Assembly (NCBI GenBank): GCA_963971405.1
Contig: OZ020490.1
Span: forward strand, 17,199,464-17,263,463
Direction of reading: 5' to 3'
Length of the DNA: 64,000 nt
Source of the DNA: Psococerastis gibbosa
Lineage: Eukaryota > Arthropoda > Insecta > Psocodea > Psocidae
The notes beneath the pieces were generated by a model. It was not told the DNA's origin, made no database searches, and saw nothing but the letters and a program-made list of their open reading frames with translations. How positions within the stretch are numbered: position 1 is the stretch's first letter; the number at the start of each line of letters is the position of its first letter. Positions 32,739-45,631 of the stretch are shown one piece after another. The translations under genes and the position numbers were made by a program.

Positions 32739-33787
32739 CAGACTGTATAGTAGAGAAAAAATTTACAGAATAAGGTATAACCATCAGAAACCATCATATA
32801 TACAAAATTCAAAACGAATGATTAGTTTTGACGTCTCAAATTGTTTTTACCCTGGAACTAGGCCCGCTGCGCAGTAGGAAGAGCTTTCAACCATTGTGCA
32901 ATTCGACGCTCTGGGAATAAAAAACCTAAAATATCAGAGCGAAAGCTGTTCAATAAATGAATTTTTTTAAGAAATTTTGTCGGATTGAGCAACAATTTTT
33001 CAGTTTTATGAAGTGTATTGCAACCGCTGTGGAACCGGTAGTGGTTGTGAAGCAAAAATGTCCCAAGTCCACTTACAGAGAGGTTACTTCCTGTGTACAA
33101 AATTTGTTACGTCTAAACTAACCATTGGTTCAATTTTTAGCACGATTCTTCAAATTCGTGGGCACCATCGCGGCATCGTGCATGCAAATTTTCTTAAAGT
33201 TTAAAATTCTTTATTTTTTATTTTCATGTTGTGTTTATAATTGTCAAAAGAACTCGCCTGCAAAATCACATCGACTTCTGAAAATGTTTGTCTTCCGCCT
33301 TCTAGGATTTTCAAAATCTAAAAATACTGTCAGTTTCCAACTACCACTCACGGTTTGGCCATAAAAGATAACATGTATTTTTCAAAAACAGCGGACACAT
33401 CGCTTACTTCCGCCTACGGGTTGACTCATGATTGGTCAAATCGTCTCTAAATAGTCCCCCTACCTCCCCTTAATGGGTATCTAGTACTCGCGGGATACCC
33501 TGTATAATTCAAGGGCACTCGCTGTATTGCATGTATTTATAACTGCTGTTTGTTGATCTTGGCAAATATGGTTTGTTTTGTTTTAATTTATATGGCACGC
33601 ATCCGTCAACACTGTTAATTAAACAAAAATATTGTATAACGTCTCGAGCCTATTACAATGTATGCAGATGCAGTAGATACGTAGTTGAAGGAGTTAGTTC
33701 AACTACTGGCTGTACTAGTACTTCCTATACTTTGTTAAAAAAAACGCCGCGACAAGACAACTCAAGGAGGGTCTAGGTCTGTTAAGA
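32739..33787. other. Spacer, no gene recognised
   Basis: Contains GGGATACCCTGTATAAT near 33493, a phrase resembling ends of common insect repeats, but no boundaries could be set. No coding support. Confidence 0.35.
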
Positions 33788-33990
33788 GTGTACTTTACTT
33801 TAGTATGTTCCCCAAGTGGTTCGGAATCCACTATAATCAGGAGGTCCACCCTGTCAGTCAACTCCCCTCCTCCCTGAGGAGGAGGAGTCTGCCCTTAGGG
33901 TGCCTCAAGTTAACAAACAGACTCACTCCCCGTGCCAAGCTGACATGGTTGCTTAAAGCAGAAATGCTGAAAGCAGTTGATGGAAAACAT
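33788..33990 (+). repeat. 5S-like SINE (family B), 3' half
   Basis: Holds the middle (CCCCAAGTGGTTCGGAATCC) and tail side (AGAAATGCTGAAAGC) of the SINE; the 5S-like head is absent. Confidence 0.65.
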
Positions 33991-34169
33991 ACAAACTGCC
34001 AATGAAGGTTAGGTCCCAGATCTGGCAGAAACATTTTTTCCTTTTATGTCGATTTTTGAACCCCAACCTTTCATTTCATAATTCGGTTCCCTAATGACTG
34101 GACTGTAATATTGTAGATAAACATCCGTTGCTTCCTGCAATCATTTATAAATATGACTTTTGTCATATG

Positions 34170-34333
34170 AATTAGGGCTATAAAGCTCTCTCTTACGCTC
34201 AACTAGGAAAGCCCGGGACCACCTGTTTTACACGCCCTCCGAAGCATGGCCAGAAAATGTAGCAAGTGTGGAACAACAACCTTTCGGGTGAAAGTCGGAA
34301 TCTGTACCAATACTCTACAGCATGTCCTGTATT
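34170..34333 (-). repeat. tRNA-derived SINE (family C)
   Basis: Minus-strand copy with body and head; the tail beyond AATTAGGGCT is missing and the B-box segment is partly deleted. Confidence 0.7.
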
Positions 34334-35515
34334 CCTTTAAATCCCACCATTTGATTTCGTTTATCTAGGCCCCTAACGGTACTAGGTCTAGCTCAAAAAG
34401 GAATTTAGCAATGGGAGCATGGGGCTTTATTCCTTATTTCCCCAGCTAATAGTCATAACAAGATGAATGCTGTAGGCTTCCGAGGGAGGTCACTACCTAT
34501 GAGAAGGTTCGTCGGGATAGGGAAGGCAAACCTTTTGTGCCGCGGCTGCTACAAATTTTGAAACGTCAGACTGCCCCCCCCCCCCCGCCCTACGTACATT
34601 GCCCGTGCCATTCCACATAATTTTGGGAAACCGAAAGTCAGACTTCTATATAAACCTTTCCTTTTAGCGCAGATGAAAATATTTTGGGTTTTATTTACAT
34701 TTGAGAATGATATGGCGAATAATGAGCAATGTTTGTTTGTTGGGGGGGGGGGGGGGTTCTTTGTCTTCAATACAGAAATTAGTCCAGACTGCTTCAATGC
34801 ATAGTGATGAGTGTAGTATTGGTTTTTATTATTGATATTGGGACCGAATCAAAGCCATGTATAATAGGCATATTTTCAGTAAATTGAAAAAAAAACATTG
34901 CCGTGCTTTGTGTCGTATGAATGGTTGAAAATCCTTTCTTGTCGATAAAGGGAGATAGGCTTAACTAGTGGTGGGTCTATTGCACTTGTTAATTATTTCA
35001 TGTTAAAAATAAATAAATAACACCTAATCATCCTTATTTAATGAAAATACAACACAATATATATTTCCATTAAATTATACAATACATGTAAAGTATAAAA
35101 TAAAATCGTCAGAGTATCGTCAAAATCAGGTAGTTCTGTCATTGTGCTAGTGCCTCAGTGACAGTGTAGAAAGCTTTCTCTAAGAGATGGTTTCTAAGCA
35201 ATTTAGGGAAGTTAGAAGCATTTCTCGGCGCTCTCAGTTCAATCGGGGGGTTTTCTAAGGTAGGTGAAACCTTGTAGTATAGGATCCAGTCGCTCACACT
35301 TGGCTGTGCGTGGCGCTGGCCTTACAAGGTCTACCCGTTGCCTCGTGCTGTAGCTCTGTTAATTAAAAAACAAGTTTAAAATTTAGATATTTTATGTTTA
35401 TTGATAGATTTTTATTGGTGTTGGTTTCAGTGGATATTATTATTTTAGTGGGCTGAACTCGCGTGTTTCGGGACTCAAAGTTGTCTCGGAAACGTATTTT
35501 ATTTTTTATTTTTAT
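34334..35515. other. Spacer with G/C runs, no gene recognised
   Basis: C run at 34575-34587 and G run at about 34741-34756, otherwise AT-rich. No exon or family repeat recognised. Confidence 0.35.
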
Positions 35516-35690
35516 AAAAAGGTTAAATAGTGTACAAACAATTTAATGAATGTATCCGATTAACAACTTTAATCGTATCACTAAGTACCGGTAACGTAAT
35601 AGGTACTTATGTCGAGTTACGACACGTCTCCGAGGTGTCTAGAGACTCGTACAAGTACAAGCACGCTACCACCTTGCCACCGAAGTTATA
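35516..35690 (-). repeat. SINE-like family E
   Basis: Reverse copy of the unit at 7496, including GACACGTCTCC and CAAGCACGCTACCACCTTGC, with a T-rich side at the tail. Confidence 0.65.
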
Positions 35691-35821
35691 GGATTGGTGA
35701 ACGCTGATATTGGTCATTAATCGATTGTTATTTTGTACTTAATTAACTATGTAAGTTAAAATAGCTTCGTTTAATATGAGAGTTGTGGTTGCTTCGTTTT
35801 TTTCTTCCCCACTCAGCACTC

Positions 35822-35980
35822 AGTTGGCTTTGGTGATAAGGTGGTATCGTGCTTGTAATTGTGCCATGCGATCGGAGACGTGTTGTAACTCAGCACAAGT
35901 ATTAATTTACTCATTGAGGCGACGGTAGGGGCCAATCGGATACATTCATTAAATTGTTTGTATGCTATTAACTTTTTTTA
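35822..35980 (+). repeat. SINE-like family E
   Basis: Forward copy lying about 130 bp from the reverse copy at 35516, so the two form an inverted pair. Confidence 0.6.
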
Positions 35981-36147
35981 AATTAAAAGAAACATGCAGG
36001 GTTTCGCCACTTGTTTATATGTCCGGCCTTTAAGCGTTTTTCGACACATTCCTGTCGACTAACCCTCCTGGCATTCTCTGAATTTGAGCAATCCTGTTTT
36101 TTAAATGATAATTTACACTTGTTATCGGATAAGTTATTATTTTTAAA

Positions 36148-36316
36148 AAATATTGACTAATTTGTTTTATTACTAAGCCAACCTAGCGGAGTTAGGGCTT
36201 TAAATGCCCTCCAAAGCACGGCCCGAAAATGTAGCCAGTCTGGGACTCGAACCAACAACCTTTTGGGGAAAAGTCGGAGTCTGTACCACAACTCTACATG
36301 TCCTGACATGTCCTGA
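36148..36316 (-). repeat. tRNA-derived SINE (family C), internally deleted
   Basis: Tail and head present, with GGGACTCGAACCAACAACC (B-box complement) intact; about 50 bp of the body is missing. Confidence 0.7.
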
Positions 36317-36821
36317 TCCTTTGCGATGGTGCTAGAGCTGCACCAGTCTCCTCCTATTAAATGTCTAAAAGTATCAACTCATGTTAAATTAAGTATTGAA
36401 CGGTATACTGTATGTACAATATGTATAGATACATACGCCTGTGCTTACTTAAACATGGGAGCGGGATTATCCCTACTAATCTCCGTGTGCATTGCCCCGT
36501 GTGGGTTGGTACTTTAGCCCCGATTAAATTTCCCAAGTCACTCCAAAATGCGCATCCATAGGGGAGGGGAGTTCAGCCGGAAAATTCTATAATTTACCCC
36601 TTACTCATGATACTGACCAACTGACTGTTGTTATTTTTATACGTTTGGTTTTTTTTTTTTGTAATAAAAAAAGCTGACTGTATATATTGGCCACCCCTGG
36701 CGCACTCCAAACTTGTCGGTTGGCTTATATTTTTAACTGCCCCGCGTAATGGCAACTGAGCAGATAGGGGGCCGAGTTTGAGCCGTGATAAGCGGAAACC
36801 ATACTCTTTTCTGTGCGGGAT

Positions 36822-37010
36822 ACTCTTTTGAACTGGGGCTGGGAAACTGGCCCCGAAGGCAGGGGAACCCAATGAAGAGTCAACGGCATAAGAATGCAGA
36901 AGGCGTTGGGAAACCATTGCATTACCATTCCCTAGTATACGGTAGACTTCATGAAAACAGTGGCCATGGTGATTGCCAATTTTTGACAGAAATGACATGA
37001 AGAAGATGAA
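36822..37010 (+). repeat. Dispersed repeat (family H)
   Basis: Contains GGGAAACTGGCCCCGAAGGC, AATGAAGAGTC and GGGAAACCA, and ends in ATGAAGAAGATGAAG. Similar copies start at 46942 and, partly, 54612. The AAG-rich end suggests the tail of a LINE or SINE. Confidence 0.6.
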
Positions 37011-37024
37011 GACTGCACCAAAAC

Positions 37025-37853
37025 TAAAGAACCGGTTCGAGTTTACTCGAACATGCTTTCCAATTTATCAATTAGTAGATAGAGGTGAGGTAAATTCTAG
37101 ATAGGTCAGACTAACACATTTCCACACAGCAATAATGGCAGGGCACGCAATGCATTTGAGGGTGAATTTGCTATCATTTTTTCAAAAACATTTTTTTGCA
37201 CAAAACCAAATAGTTTTTTTTGGCAAGCAACATGCCTGAAGGTAGAAATAATCGATAATATATGGAAATTTAAAAGAAATCGTTTTTGAGAAATAATGTT
37301 TTTAGACGTTTGTTCTGGAGTATTTTGAGAATAAACCCCCCCCCCCCCCCCAAATTGAGTTAGCCCAAAATAAAACAAAATTGGTCTCTAGGTATGAAAA
37401 ATTACTAGAGTAATGTTTCATTAAAATTTAGTTATTTTTATTTTTTTACCCCCGGAAGCAAACTATCAAGGGGCAAGCGACTCCTCGCATTTTATTAACA
37501 TTAATATTGACGACAATATATGGGAATTTAAAAGAAATCTTTGGAGCCATTTTGAGAAATAATTGTTTTAGACGTTTTTTGAGAGTTTTTTGAAAACGAA
37601 ACCCCCCCAACTTGAGTTAGCCAAAAAAAAGTCTCGATTATGATTTTTTTGAACCAACATGTCAAATTTCATCAAAATCGACCGAGTAGTTTGCCCGGAA
37701 ATCGATGAACAGACAGACAGAGCGACAGACATTTCGTAAATTTTTTTGGGTTTCTGGGACCTTAAAACGTGTAAATCCGTTGAAATCTCGGAATCGAAAA
37801 TTTGGACCATCACAAAGCTTTCCTTATACAGCGTATAAATTGGAAAGCAAAAA
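37025..37853 (+). repeat. Family A repeat, rearranged copy
   Basis: Carries both family ends, but the middle is scrambled. The ...AATTGAGTTAGCCCAAAATA block occurs near 37353 and again in shorter form near 37609, so two partial copies appear fused around 37405. The typical G run is missing; a C run lies at 37337-37351. Confidence 0.7.
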
Positions 37854-38600
37854 TACCTTATGGTGTACGAAATAGTCCTCTACGATTTGAATTACTAATA
37901 ACATAAATTAATACATCCAATAAAAACCAACCGATTTTGGCATGATCCGTGATTCCATTTGTTCGTCCGTATCAGCAGTGTGTTCTTTAGTATAATGAAC
38001 GACTTCAATGCTTTCCAACAGCTAGCGGACAATAAATTTTAAATTTAGAGAGTTATAAAAATATTTTACGCCGCGAAAAATTTAAATAGCTTTACTGATA
38101 AACCCCGTGTGTCCGCACAGCATCATAATAAACGTTATGTCTTTTAAGAGAAACACTTCAATCCTCGATACGAAATATTAATAGTCAATCCTACTGTAAT
38201 GCTTCTTTGCTTCTGATTGGATATAAAAAATTAAAATTAACTGCCTATACCACTTCGCTTTCTTGCCATAAAGATCATTATCTAATTCTGTGGTTTAATG
38301 TGAAAAAATAACACATGGCCGTCCTAAACTTGAGAGGTTCAGGATATACTGTAGGTAATAATTGTATTTAATGGTGTTTCATGAAAGTTTAGCCTGGGTT
38401 AAGGGAAATGGGCGCGAAAAAAATCAATAAAGTATAGGTATTATAATAGTATTAGATAAGCTTAGGGTGCCCGTCCATTAAAAAATCCTCGAATAGCAAA
38501 TTATTACCTAGGCCAAAGTTTCTTAAAGTTTTTGCAGCCTCAGACCACTTTAACAATTTAACCTTCATAGACTCCTGTCAAAAATATGCTTGGCAATTAG
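37854..38600. other. AT-rich spacer, no gene recognised
   Basis: No family repeat or exon that I can support. Confidence 0.35.
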
Positions 38601-39444
38601 AAGAACCGGTCCGAGTTTACTCGAGCATGCTTTCCAATTTATCAACATTAGTAGATAGAGAAAATGAGTAATTTCATGGAAAATAATTTTCCTATCGTTA
38701 AATTTCCGATATCTCGTGGGGAGCGGGTTGTCCACCTGACGTCACTGGAGGTGATGTGAATTCTAGATAGGTCAGACCAACACATTATCACACACCTATA
38801 CTGGCAGGGCACGCAATGCGTTTGAGCGTGAATTTTCTATCATTTTTTCAAAAAAACATTTTTTTGTACAAAACCAAATACTTTTCTGGGAAAGCAACCT
38901 GTCCGATTTCGTTACTCATTTTAACACCTAAAACATACCTGAAGGTAGAAATCATCGATTATTTTTTAGTCATTTTTCATTAAAATTTAGTTATTTTTAT
39001 TGTTTTACCCCCAGATGCAAACTATCGAGGGGCAAGCGATCTCCCGCATTTTATCAACATTAATAACAACTACAATATATGTGAATTTAAAAGAAATCGT
39101 TGCAGCCGTTTTTGAGAAATAATTTTTTTAGACGTTTTTTTGGAGTTTTTTTTAGAATAAAACCCCCCCAAATTGAGTTAGCCCAAAATAAAAATAAATG
39201 ATCCTGAGGTATGATTTTTGTGAACCTACACGCCAAATTTCACCCAAATCCACCCAGTAGCTTGCCCGGAAAGCGATGAACAGACAGACATAGGCTACGT
39301 ACAGACATTTCGTAAAAACCTCTTTTTTGGGTTCCTGGAACCTCAAAACGTTGTAATCCGTTGAAAGCTCGGAATCGAAAATTTTGACCATCACAAAGCT
39401 TTCCTTATAGGCTACTAACTTACGTATAAATTGGAAAGCAATAA
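38601..39444 (+). repeat. Family A repeat, full-length copy (844 bp)
   Basis: Starts AAGAACCGGTCCGAG and ends ATAAATTGGAAAGCAATAAA. The usual G run is only GGGGAGCGGG, so the poly-G is not obligatory. Confidence 0.8.
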
Positions 39445-39736
39445 ATATGTTTACAGACTGACTTATTGTGATACCCATGCTAAAGAACCCTAGTATAGGC
39501 TGACAAGAGCCAGCTAAATATATTGTAATAAGATTTTTAAAGGACTATACTTCCCTCTACTGGTAGGCGTGGAACCAGATGATTATAATGCCATGTGTGG
39601 GCGTTAGCATTGGTGTAAATGACCAAAATACCGGGGGGGGGGGGGTCTTAGGAACTCAAGTGTTCCATGCTCCTAATTGTCAAAATACCAAGGGTGGGGG
39701 CTTAGAACCCCAAAATCATTAAAATATTTAAATATA

Positions 39737-39941
39737 TAAATAAATAAGGACTTTGTTTGCTCTATTACTGAGCCAACCTAGCGGAGTTAGGGCTATAAAG
39801 CCCTCTATTTCACTCAACTAAGAAGGCCCGGGACCGCCTGCTTTACATGCCCTCCGAAGCATGGCCAGAAAATGTAGGACTCGAACCAACAACCTTTCGG
39901 GTGAAAGTCAGAGTCCGTACCACTACTCTACATGTCCTGAC
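39737..39941 (-). repeat. tRNA-derived SINE (family C)
   Basis: Near-complete minus-strand copy with an AAATAAATAAGGAC tail side and an intact B-box complement. Confidence 0.8.
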
Positions 39942-40451
39942 TATATTTAGCCTATATCAATGTCATATATCAATTCAGTGCAAATTCAAGCATAAATATT
40001 GACAAAAGAACAGTCCGAAATCGCCAACGGTTCTTTTTAAAACTTTATTTTTATGCTCTGCGAAAGAAACTTTCTAATTTTTAAATATTTGTTTATTCAA
40101 TTAATCAATTTGTTTTATTTCCTCGAGAGAGGGGGCTTCGCAAGTACTTGGGGGTGGCTGAGCCCCCCAGACCTCCCTAATCACGCCATTGGTGGTTTTA
40201 TAAAGTAATGTAAGTAGGTTCATAATAATTCTTTTTGTGCCAAAAATTAATCAAAATGCTTTCTTCTTGCCTAAATTTCAGTAAATCTTACCTGCTGTCA
40301 AAAACCACATTTTATAACTGCCGAAATAAAACGCTAATTAAACACAAAAAGTGAATCCACTTGAATCGACAAATAGTAAAGCAGAATCTAAAAATGTACT
40401 CAGATTCTCCGTGCAACTAAAAAAAGCCGAAGATATTATGATTTTAAAAAT

Positions 40452-40540
40452 AGAAAGAAAACAAAGAAAAATAGAAAATTCTCTTTATTTTCCAAATGGG
40501 CGAATTTCGGGCCGTTCGGCCCACTATTACAATTAACCCA
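40452..40540 (-). repeat. Short hairpin repeat (family F)
   Basis: Reverse copy: TCTTTATTTTCC, ATGGGCGAATTTC, then GGGCCGTTCGGCCC. Confidence 0.6.
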
Positions 40541-40652
40541 TATAAACAGATATAACCCTGGCCTCTGCTTACGGGCCTTATGTCGGGCATTCCAGAAGTC
40601 TGCCAACTAGCATTAGAGCGCTTAAACGATCATTGACAGGCTATAAAAATTA

Positions 40653-40779
40653 GGCGGGGATTCCGCCAACGTCAATAGCGATATTAAATGTTTTTTGACA
40701 TTTTTAGACAGTCTAAAACTGTCTGCTACCACGTCAAAAAACATTTAATATCACTATTGACGCTGGTGGAATCCCCGCC
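40653..40779. mobile_element. Palindromic MITE, 127 bp (D4)
   Basis: Ends GGCGGGGATTCCGCCAACG / CGCTGGTGGAATCCCCGCC with TTA duplications (40650-40652, 40780-40782). Almost the whole element is one hairpin; the centre includes GTCTGCTACCACGTC, a motif shared with D1/D5/D6. Confidence 0.9.
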
Positions 40780-41239
40780 TTATAAATGTTATTTTCTATA
40801 AAGAAAACAATGAATAACCAAAAGCATTAATAATACCGTGAAAACAGTTTTCAGAGATAGAGGGAGGAAACTTCAAAGATCATCTCAAAGTAAACAAACA
40901 GCTCTGGATTCCCCCCCCCCCCCTCCACCACCCCTTCCCCTCTTCAGCCTTCTTGCCATCAGCTCATGCCGAGGTTATCCAGAAATGAAGTAAGATGCTC
41001 TTAATACGCAGTTTCTCAACTAAGGCTCCTTAAGAGTGAACCGTCTTTACGGGTAAAGTTTGAAGATTTTTGGCTACACTCAAAATAGGCCTAAGTTTAT
41101 TCCGCAAGAGATTCTGATCTTTTTACTCCACTTTAATGACTATGACTGGTGCTTCATTCTATTGGCTATAATTTTAGTTACGAAATTTATTGTGTATAAT
41201 AAAAATGGTTTTAACTTAGTCGAAGAAGAGGATTTTTTG

Positions 41240-41465
41240 TTTAATAATGTCCTGAATGACTTTTTATGGACCTTATCCTTCTTTTATTGGCCCATAGGTC
41301 CCTTGTCCAATGCCAACTACCCCATGGATTTCGGACATTATATTTGTATTGTTTCCGTATGAATTTTCGGCCATTGGTAAACTGGGTGTCCTCGATGTCA
41401 ACAAGTGGTAATGGACAAGCTGAGTCAAGCTTTACCAAGTACAGATACGAGTCAAGAAGAGGATG
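41240..41465 (-). repeat. Dispersed repeat (family G)
   Basis: Inverted relative to the copy at 44190: ATAGGTCCCTTGTCCAATGCC, ATGGATTTCGGA and AAGTACAGATACGAGTCAA match its complement. Confidence 0.55.
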
Positions 41466-41499
41466 CTGTAGCCAGTAGCCGTTTCTATGGCCTGGTATA

Positions 41500-41556
41500 A
41501 TCCCTTAACTTTTAATGCAATGTGCCTTGGCTGCTCTACCAATTGAGCTATAGTAT
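41500..41556 (-). pseudogene. tRNA-like 5' half
   Basis: The minus strand reads ATAGCTCAATTGGTAGAGCA, a classical tRNA D-arm/A-box segment. No T arm or B box follows, so this is a fragment or SINE head rather than a tRNA gene. Confidence 0.5.
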
Positions 41557-41809
41557 GAGGTTCATTTGTGTCGTAATTTTGTAGATGGCAGCACCAGTTG
41601 CTAAGATATCAAAGCGTTGATTTTTCCATAAGCCTCAATAATATTTTAAAATTATTTTATTTAGGCCTATGTATTATTTTAAAGTGATCTTTTTCTATAA
41701 ATCATGGAGAATATACTGTATGTATTAAATTATATGCAGCGAAATAAGGCATTGTAAAAATATTATAAAAAAATATTTAAAGAATTAATTAGATGCTAAG
41801 AGTTTAGTT

Positions 41810-43365
41810 TTCACATGCAAACGGCGGCTATTTTGAATGATATGGATATCGGTTTGTCGTCAGCGAACCTAGTGGCCAAAACTGTCCCTACAGAACCGCA
41901 TTGTCTCGATACGTGAATTTCTAAGCGATTATTTGTAAATGTCCCTTTGGGTGGGGGGGGGGGGGCTGCTCCCCCTGTCGATAGCTGGTGACGCCCATGA
42001 TAAAGATGTCGCAAAATTAAAATTGTCAGTTAGTGAACTGGGTGCTTCATTAGACTTTCTTTGAACTCGTAAATCAGTTATTGGAACGAAAATGGTTAAG
42101 TAATGATTATTTGTAGCTAAACAATTAATGTCAGTAAGTCTGCTGAACCTATCCAAGGCTGGGAAATGGAAATGTATCCAATAGGAGAACTTAAACATAT
42201 ATTAATAAATTAGAAAATAGGCGTATGCGTGCAAAAGAACCTGACAACAAGACAACAACCTCGCCGATATTCAACCAGGTTATTATTGTGTGTTAATGAT
42301 GTAGGCGAGTGAGAGTTTGTTTCTTTTGTGTACCTAGCATATATCGTGCATTTATTAAAGTACATTTATTTTATTCCTTAATTAATTTTATTAAATAATT
42401 AAATAACGCTTTAAAAGGTTCATTTGATTAGTAGCAAATTGGCATTGTGAGCTGGCTCTAGTATTTTCCCCACAAACGATAATAGAGCACGACGTGTAGA
42501 GTCTTTTGTGCCACCTACGCCCAGAACAGAATTTTTCAAAAAAACTTTTTGATATGTAGGGCTGTTGGGAATTATGTCGCCACTGCGTGACGGCTTGGTC
42601 CTTGTTGGTTATGATTGTTGCGCGGGAGCGCGGGGTTTTTAGACTGGAAATAAAATGGCGTAAACTCATTGGCGTCTCTTTCTTTATTAGTCAATTATTA
42701 AATCCTTGGAACTTTATTTACTGAGAAGCCACCGATCGAGATGATGTACGGTGAAGAAGAAAACATTAGCTAGGTACTCCCAGAGTAGAAGTACTGAACA
42801 AATGCCACTTGAACACAATAAACTTTCTCTAGAACTTCGTGGCGCACATACAATCAAAATATTTCAAAATAAGGTGAAACAGGCACTACTGCAAAAAGAC
42901 CCAGCACTTTGGAATTTCTTAGAACATCTTTTTGTTTGTTTTATAAACTCGTACTCTTACCTATACCACCTGTATACCTAGTGCATCTGTACCTGTACTT
43001 ATACTTACTACCATAACTTTTTATATTGTTTTCTGCACCTTGCTTCTACGTGCAAAATGGCTGCACAATGGCAAGGGACCCAAAGAAAAAACTTTCTATT
43101 TCTACTTACGTAACTGGATTTTCTGTAATTGTAGGCTACCCAGCAGCAGTGACACAGAATTTAGCACTTATTGAAGGCAGCATTATTAAAAAGTTTCAGT
43201 CTTACTGTGCAACAATATAAACCAAATAACTTACTGTTAGTCTGTAACTATCTATAGAAATCAACGATGGATGGCACTGGACTGCAATTACTGGCTATTC
43301 ATACAGAAATTACTGCTGCGGTTGTTGACCGGTACGTTCGAATTTTGAATAATTGTTGCTCCTAA
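41810..43365. other. Spacer, no gene recognised
   Basis: A G run near 41953-41965 and AT-rich sequence. Several small open frames, none with domain or splice support. Confidence 0.35.
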
Positions 43366-43749
43366 GGCGCCCATTCCATTGACCGGCTAGGGCTATTTCC
43401 AAAAACAGTGACGTGATAGCAGACATTCAAGACTTAGGTTACGTTTCCACCGATCTCGCATTGCAGAATGCAAATGACATTGACGGAAATTAGAATTTTT
43501 CTTTTTATAGAAATCTATTAAAATGTTTGTACTTAACATATCCCTTGAAGCCATTTTTTAATTTTAGTTTGTTTGTTTGTGATTTTACTGTATGATCATT
43601 GATCAATTTTAACTATGGCATAGAGGAAAATAAACATTTCCGTCAATTCTGCAATGCGAGGTCGGTGGAAACGCCACCGTAGTCTTGAATGTCTGCTACC
43701 ACGTCACCGTTTTTGGAAATAGCCCTAGCCGGTCAATGGAATGGGCACC
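43366..43749. mobile_element. Palindromic MITE, 384 bp (D5, core type I)
   Basis: Second copy of D1 with the same length, flanked by an exact TAA duplication (43363-43365, 43750-43752). Ends GGCGCCCATTCC / GGAATGGGCACC. Core at about 43500-43645. Confidence 0.92.
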
Positions 43750-44189
43750 TAAGAGTGACTTTTAATTTCTTAGCTAAGCCTCAGACAGAGGCGCTCAGAT
43801 AGACGCCAAGGGGGGGGGGGCATACCAAAAAAGTGCATTGAGGATGGCCAGCAATATGATAAAGATATGTAAAGTGAAATTTATATTTAAAAAGTAAATT
43901 ATCAGTGAAAAATTGTACTCATTCTCATTTTTTGCATTTTTTACGGCTAGTCTTGTTCCTTGAATTGTACGGTTATTCTGTTTTCTGCTTATTCTATTGT
44001 AGTACTGAAGTATAAGATACTTAAACTTATTGCTAACGCTTGTCTGAAATAGTGGTTCCTTGCATAAAAGAACCCGCCACGAGCCAAGTACCGTCATCTT
44101 ACTTACTAGAATCTGGGTTAACAAATTGCTGGTATTTTAGAATTATAGGTAGCTGCTCCAAAACAATACAAGCGATAACTGCCAATAAA

Positions 44190-44445
44190 CTTAACTTTGA
44201 CTCGTATCTGTACTTGGTTAAGTCACACTTTCGCCTGTTTCAATGCGTCAATGGTAAGCTTGTCTCAGCTTGTCTATTATCGTTTGTATAGCCGGTGTAG
44301 GTTGACATCAAGATCGGATACCAGTTTGCCAGTGGCCAAACATTCATACGGAAACAATACAAATAATTTCCGAGATCCATGGGGTCGTTGGCATTGGACA
44401 AGGGACCTATGGGCCTCTATAAGTAGGCTTGGGCCCTTAAAAAGT
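44190..44445 (+). repeat. Dispersed repeat (family G)
   Basis: The longest copy in the window, including GACTCGTATCTGTACTTGG, TTTCGCCTGTTTCAATGCG and CATTGGACAAGGGACCTATG. Confidence 0.55.
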
Positions 44446-45628
44446 CCTTCAAAATAAAAATAAAAACCTTAATCCCCGTTTTGGAGGCAAAAATTAAGAA
44501 CTCTCACTTAATATTTGACGTCTCGTGAAATTTTGGCTACTTTTCACTATTTAATAAAGGTTTTGTTGGACCTACATTGCCTGTTGTGTTAATAGTCATT
44601 AGAGGCATGGGCCTCATGGTCATCGAACAATTAGGGTGGAGCCCATTGACAGGGGAAGGGGACCTTTGTTAAATTGTATTACACCATTGTCATTAACCTT
44701 TGTACAAATAGATCCTTTTCACTTAATTGAAAACAATCACGTGCTTTCTCTATGGCGCTCTATGTGAAAGAGGTCCATCCGATAGATCGCTACAATGAAA
44801 TGTTCTCTTTGCACGCTACGATAAGTCGAACTGTTGACACGATAAATTCCAACGATTAGCTTGTAATCTGGTGTTATCAATGTGATGTATTGTCGCCCAT
44901 TAAGGCTCGGTACACGTGGAAGATCGCAACGCGGCAGGAGCGCTGAGAATTTTGTCTGTGAACAAAGGGGTTGGTTTTTACAACGACAACAAAAACCGTA
45001 TATTTTCGAACACACTTCAGAATATTTCTATGTCTACTGCAGTAGACTCAGGAGTTTTGCACCAACCCATTTGCTGCCTTGAAAAATATCTTAACGAGTC
45101 ACCGGCGTTCGAATCGTTCGTGTGTACCGTGCCTAAATGCTGAGGAGTAAAATAGAACAAAGGGGGAGTAAGGTAACCTAAACGGTGGCAGTAGCAAATT
45201 TCTGTATATTTGAAATTTCTCATCGAATGAATTTTTTTTAGTATAATTCTACCAACCTTATTTGGTAATCCGATGCTAACTTGCTAAGATACTAGATACC
45301 GTGCTGTACTGAGCACGAAAATGACAGTATTTTTTAAAATTAAGCATGGGAATTTCTGAGAAATTATTAAAACTTTTCTCCTCCGCCGGGAAAAAATTGT
45401 AGCTGTTTTAATAGAAACACTGTTTCATTTTCTCAATTGCGCGTTTCTTCGAAAACTCATTGTAAAACTTTCTAGATTACAGAGTTTTATTAAAACTCTG
45501 CAAAAATGCTGGGAAATATTTATTAAAAAAGTACGGTATCTATTGTTTAAAGGTGACGTTCTTGTGCAGTATACCTAGGTATATATATGTATAGCATAAT
45601 ATTCCCTGATGATATTTTTGCTCTTACC
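44446..45628. other. Spacer, no gene recognised
   Basis: TAAGGCTCGGTACACGTGG at 44900 resembles one MITE end of the TTA type, but no partner was found. Two 60-75-codon frames around 44880-45140 lack splice or domain support. Confidence 0.35.
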
Positions 45629-45631
45629 TTA

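Noticed and set aside
41500-41556. Functional tRNA gene on the minus strand
   Set aside because: Only the D-arm half is recognisable; T arm and acceptor pairing are missing.
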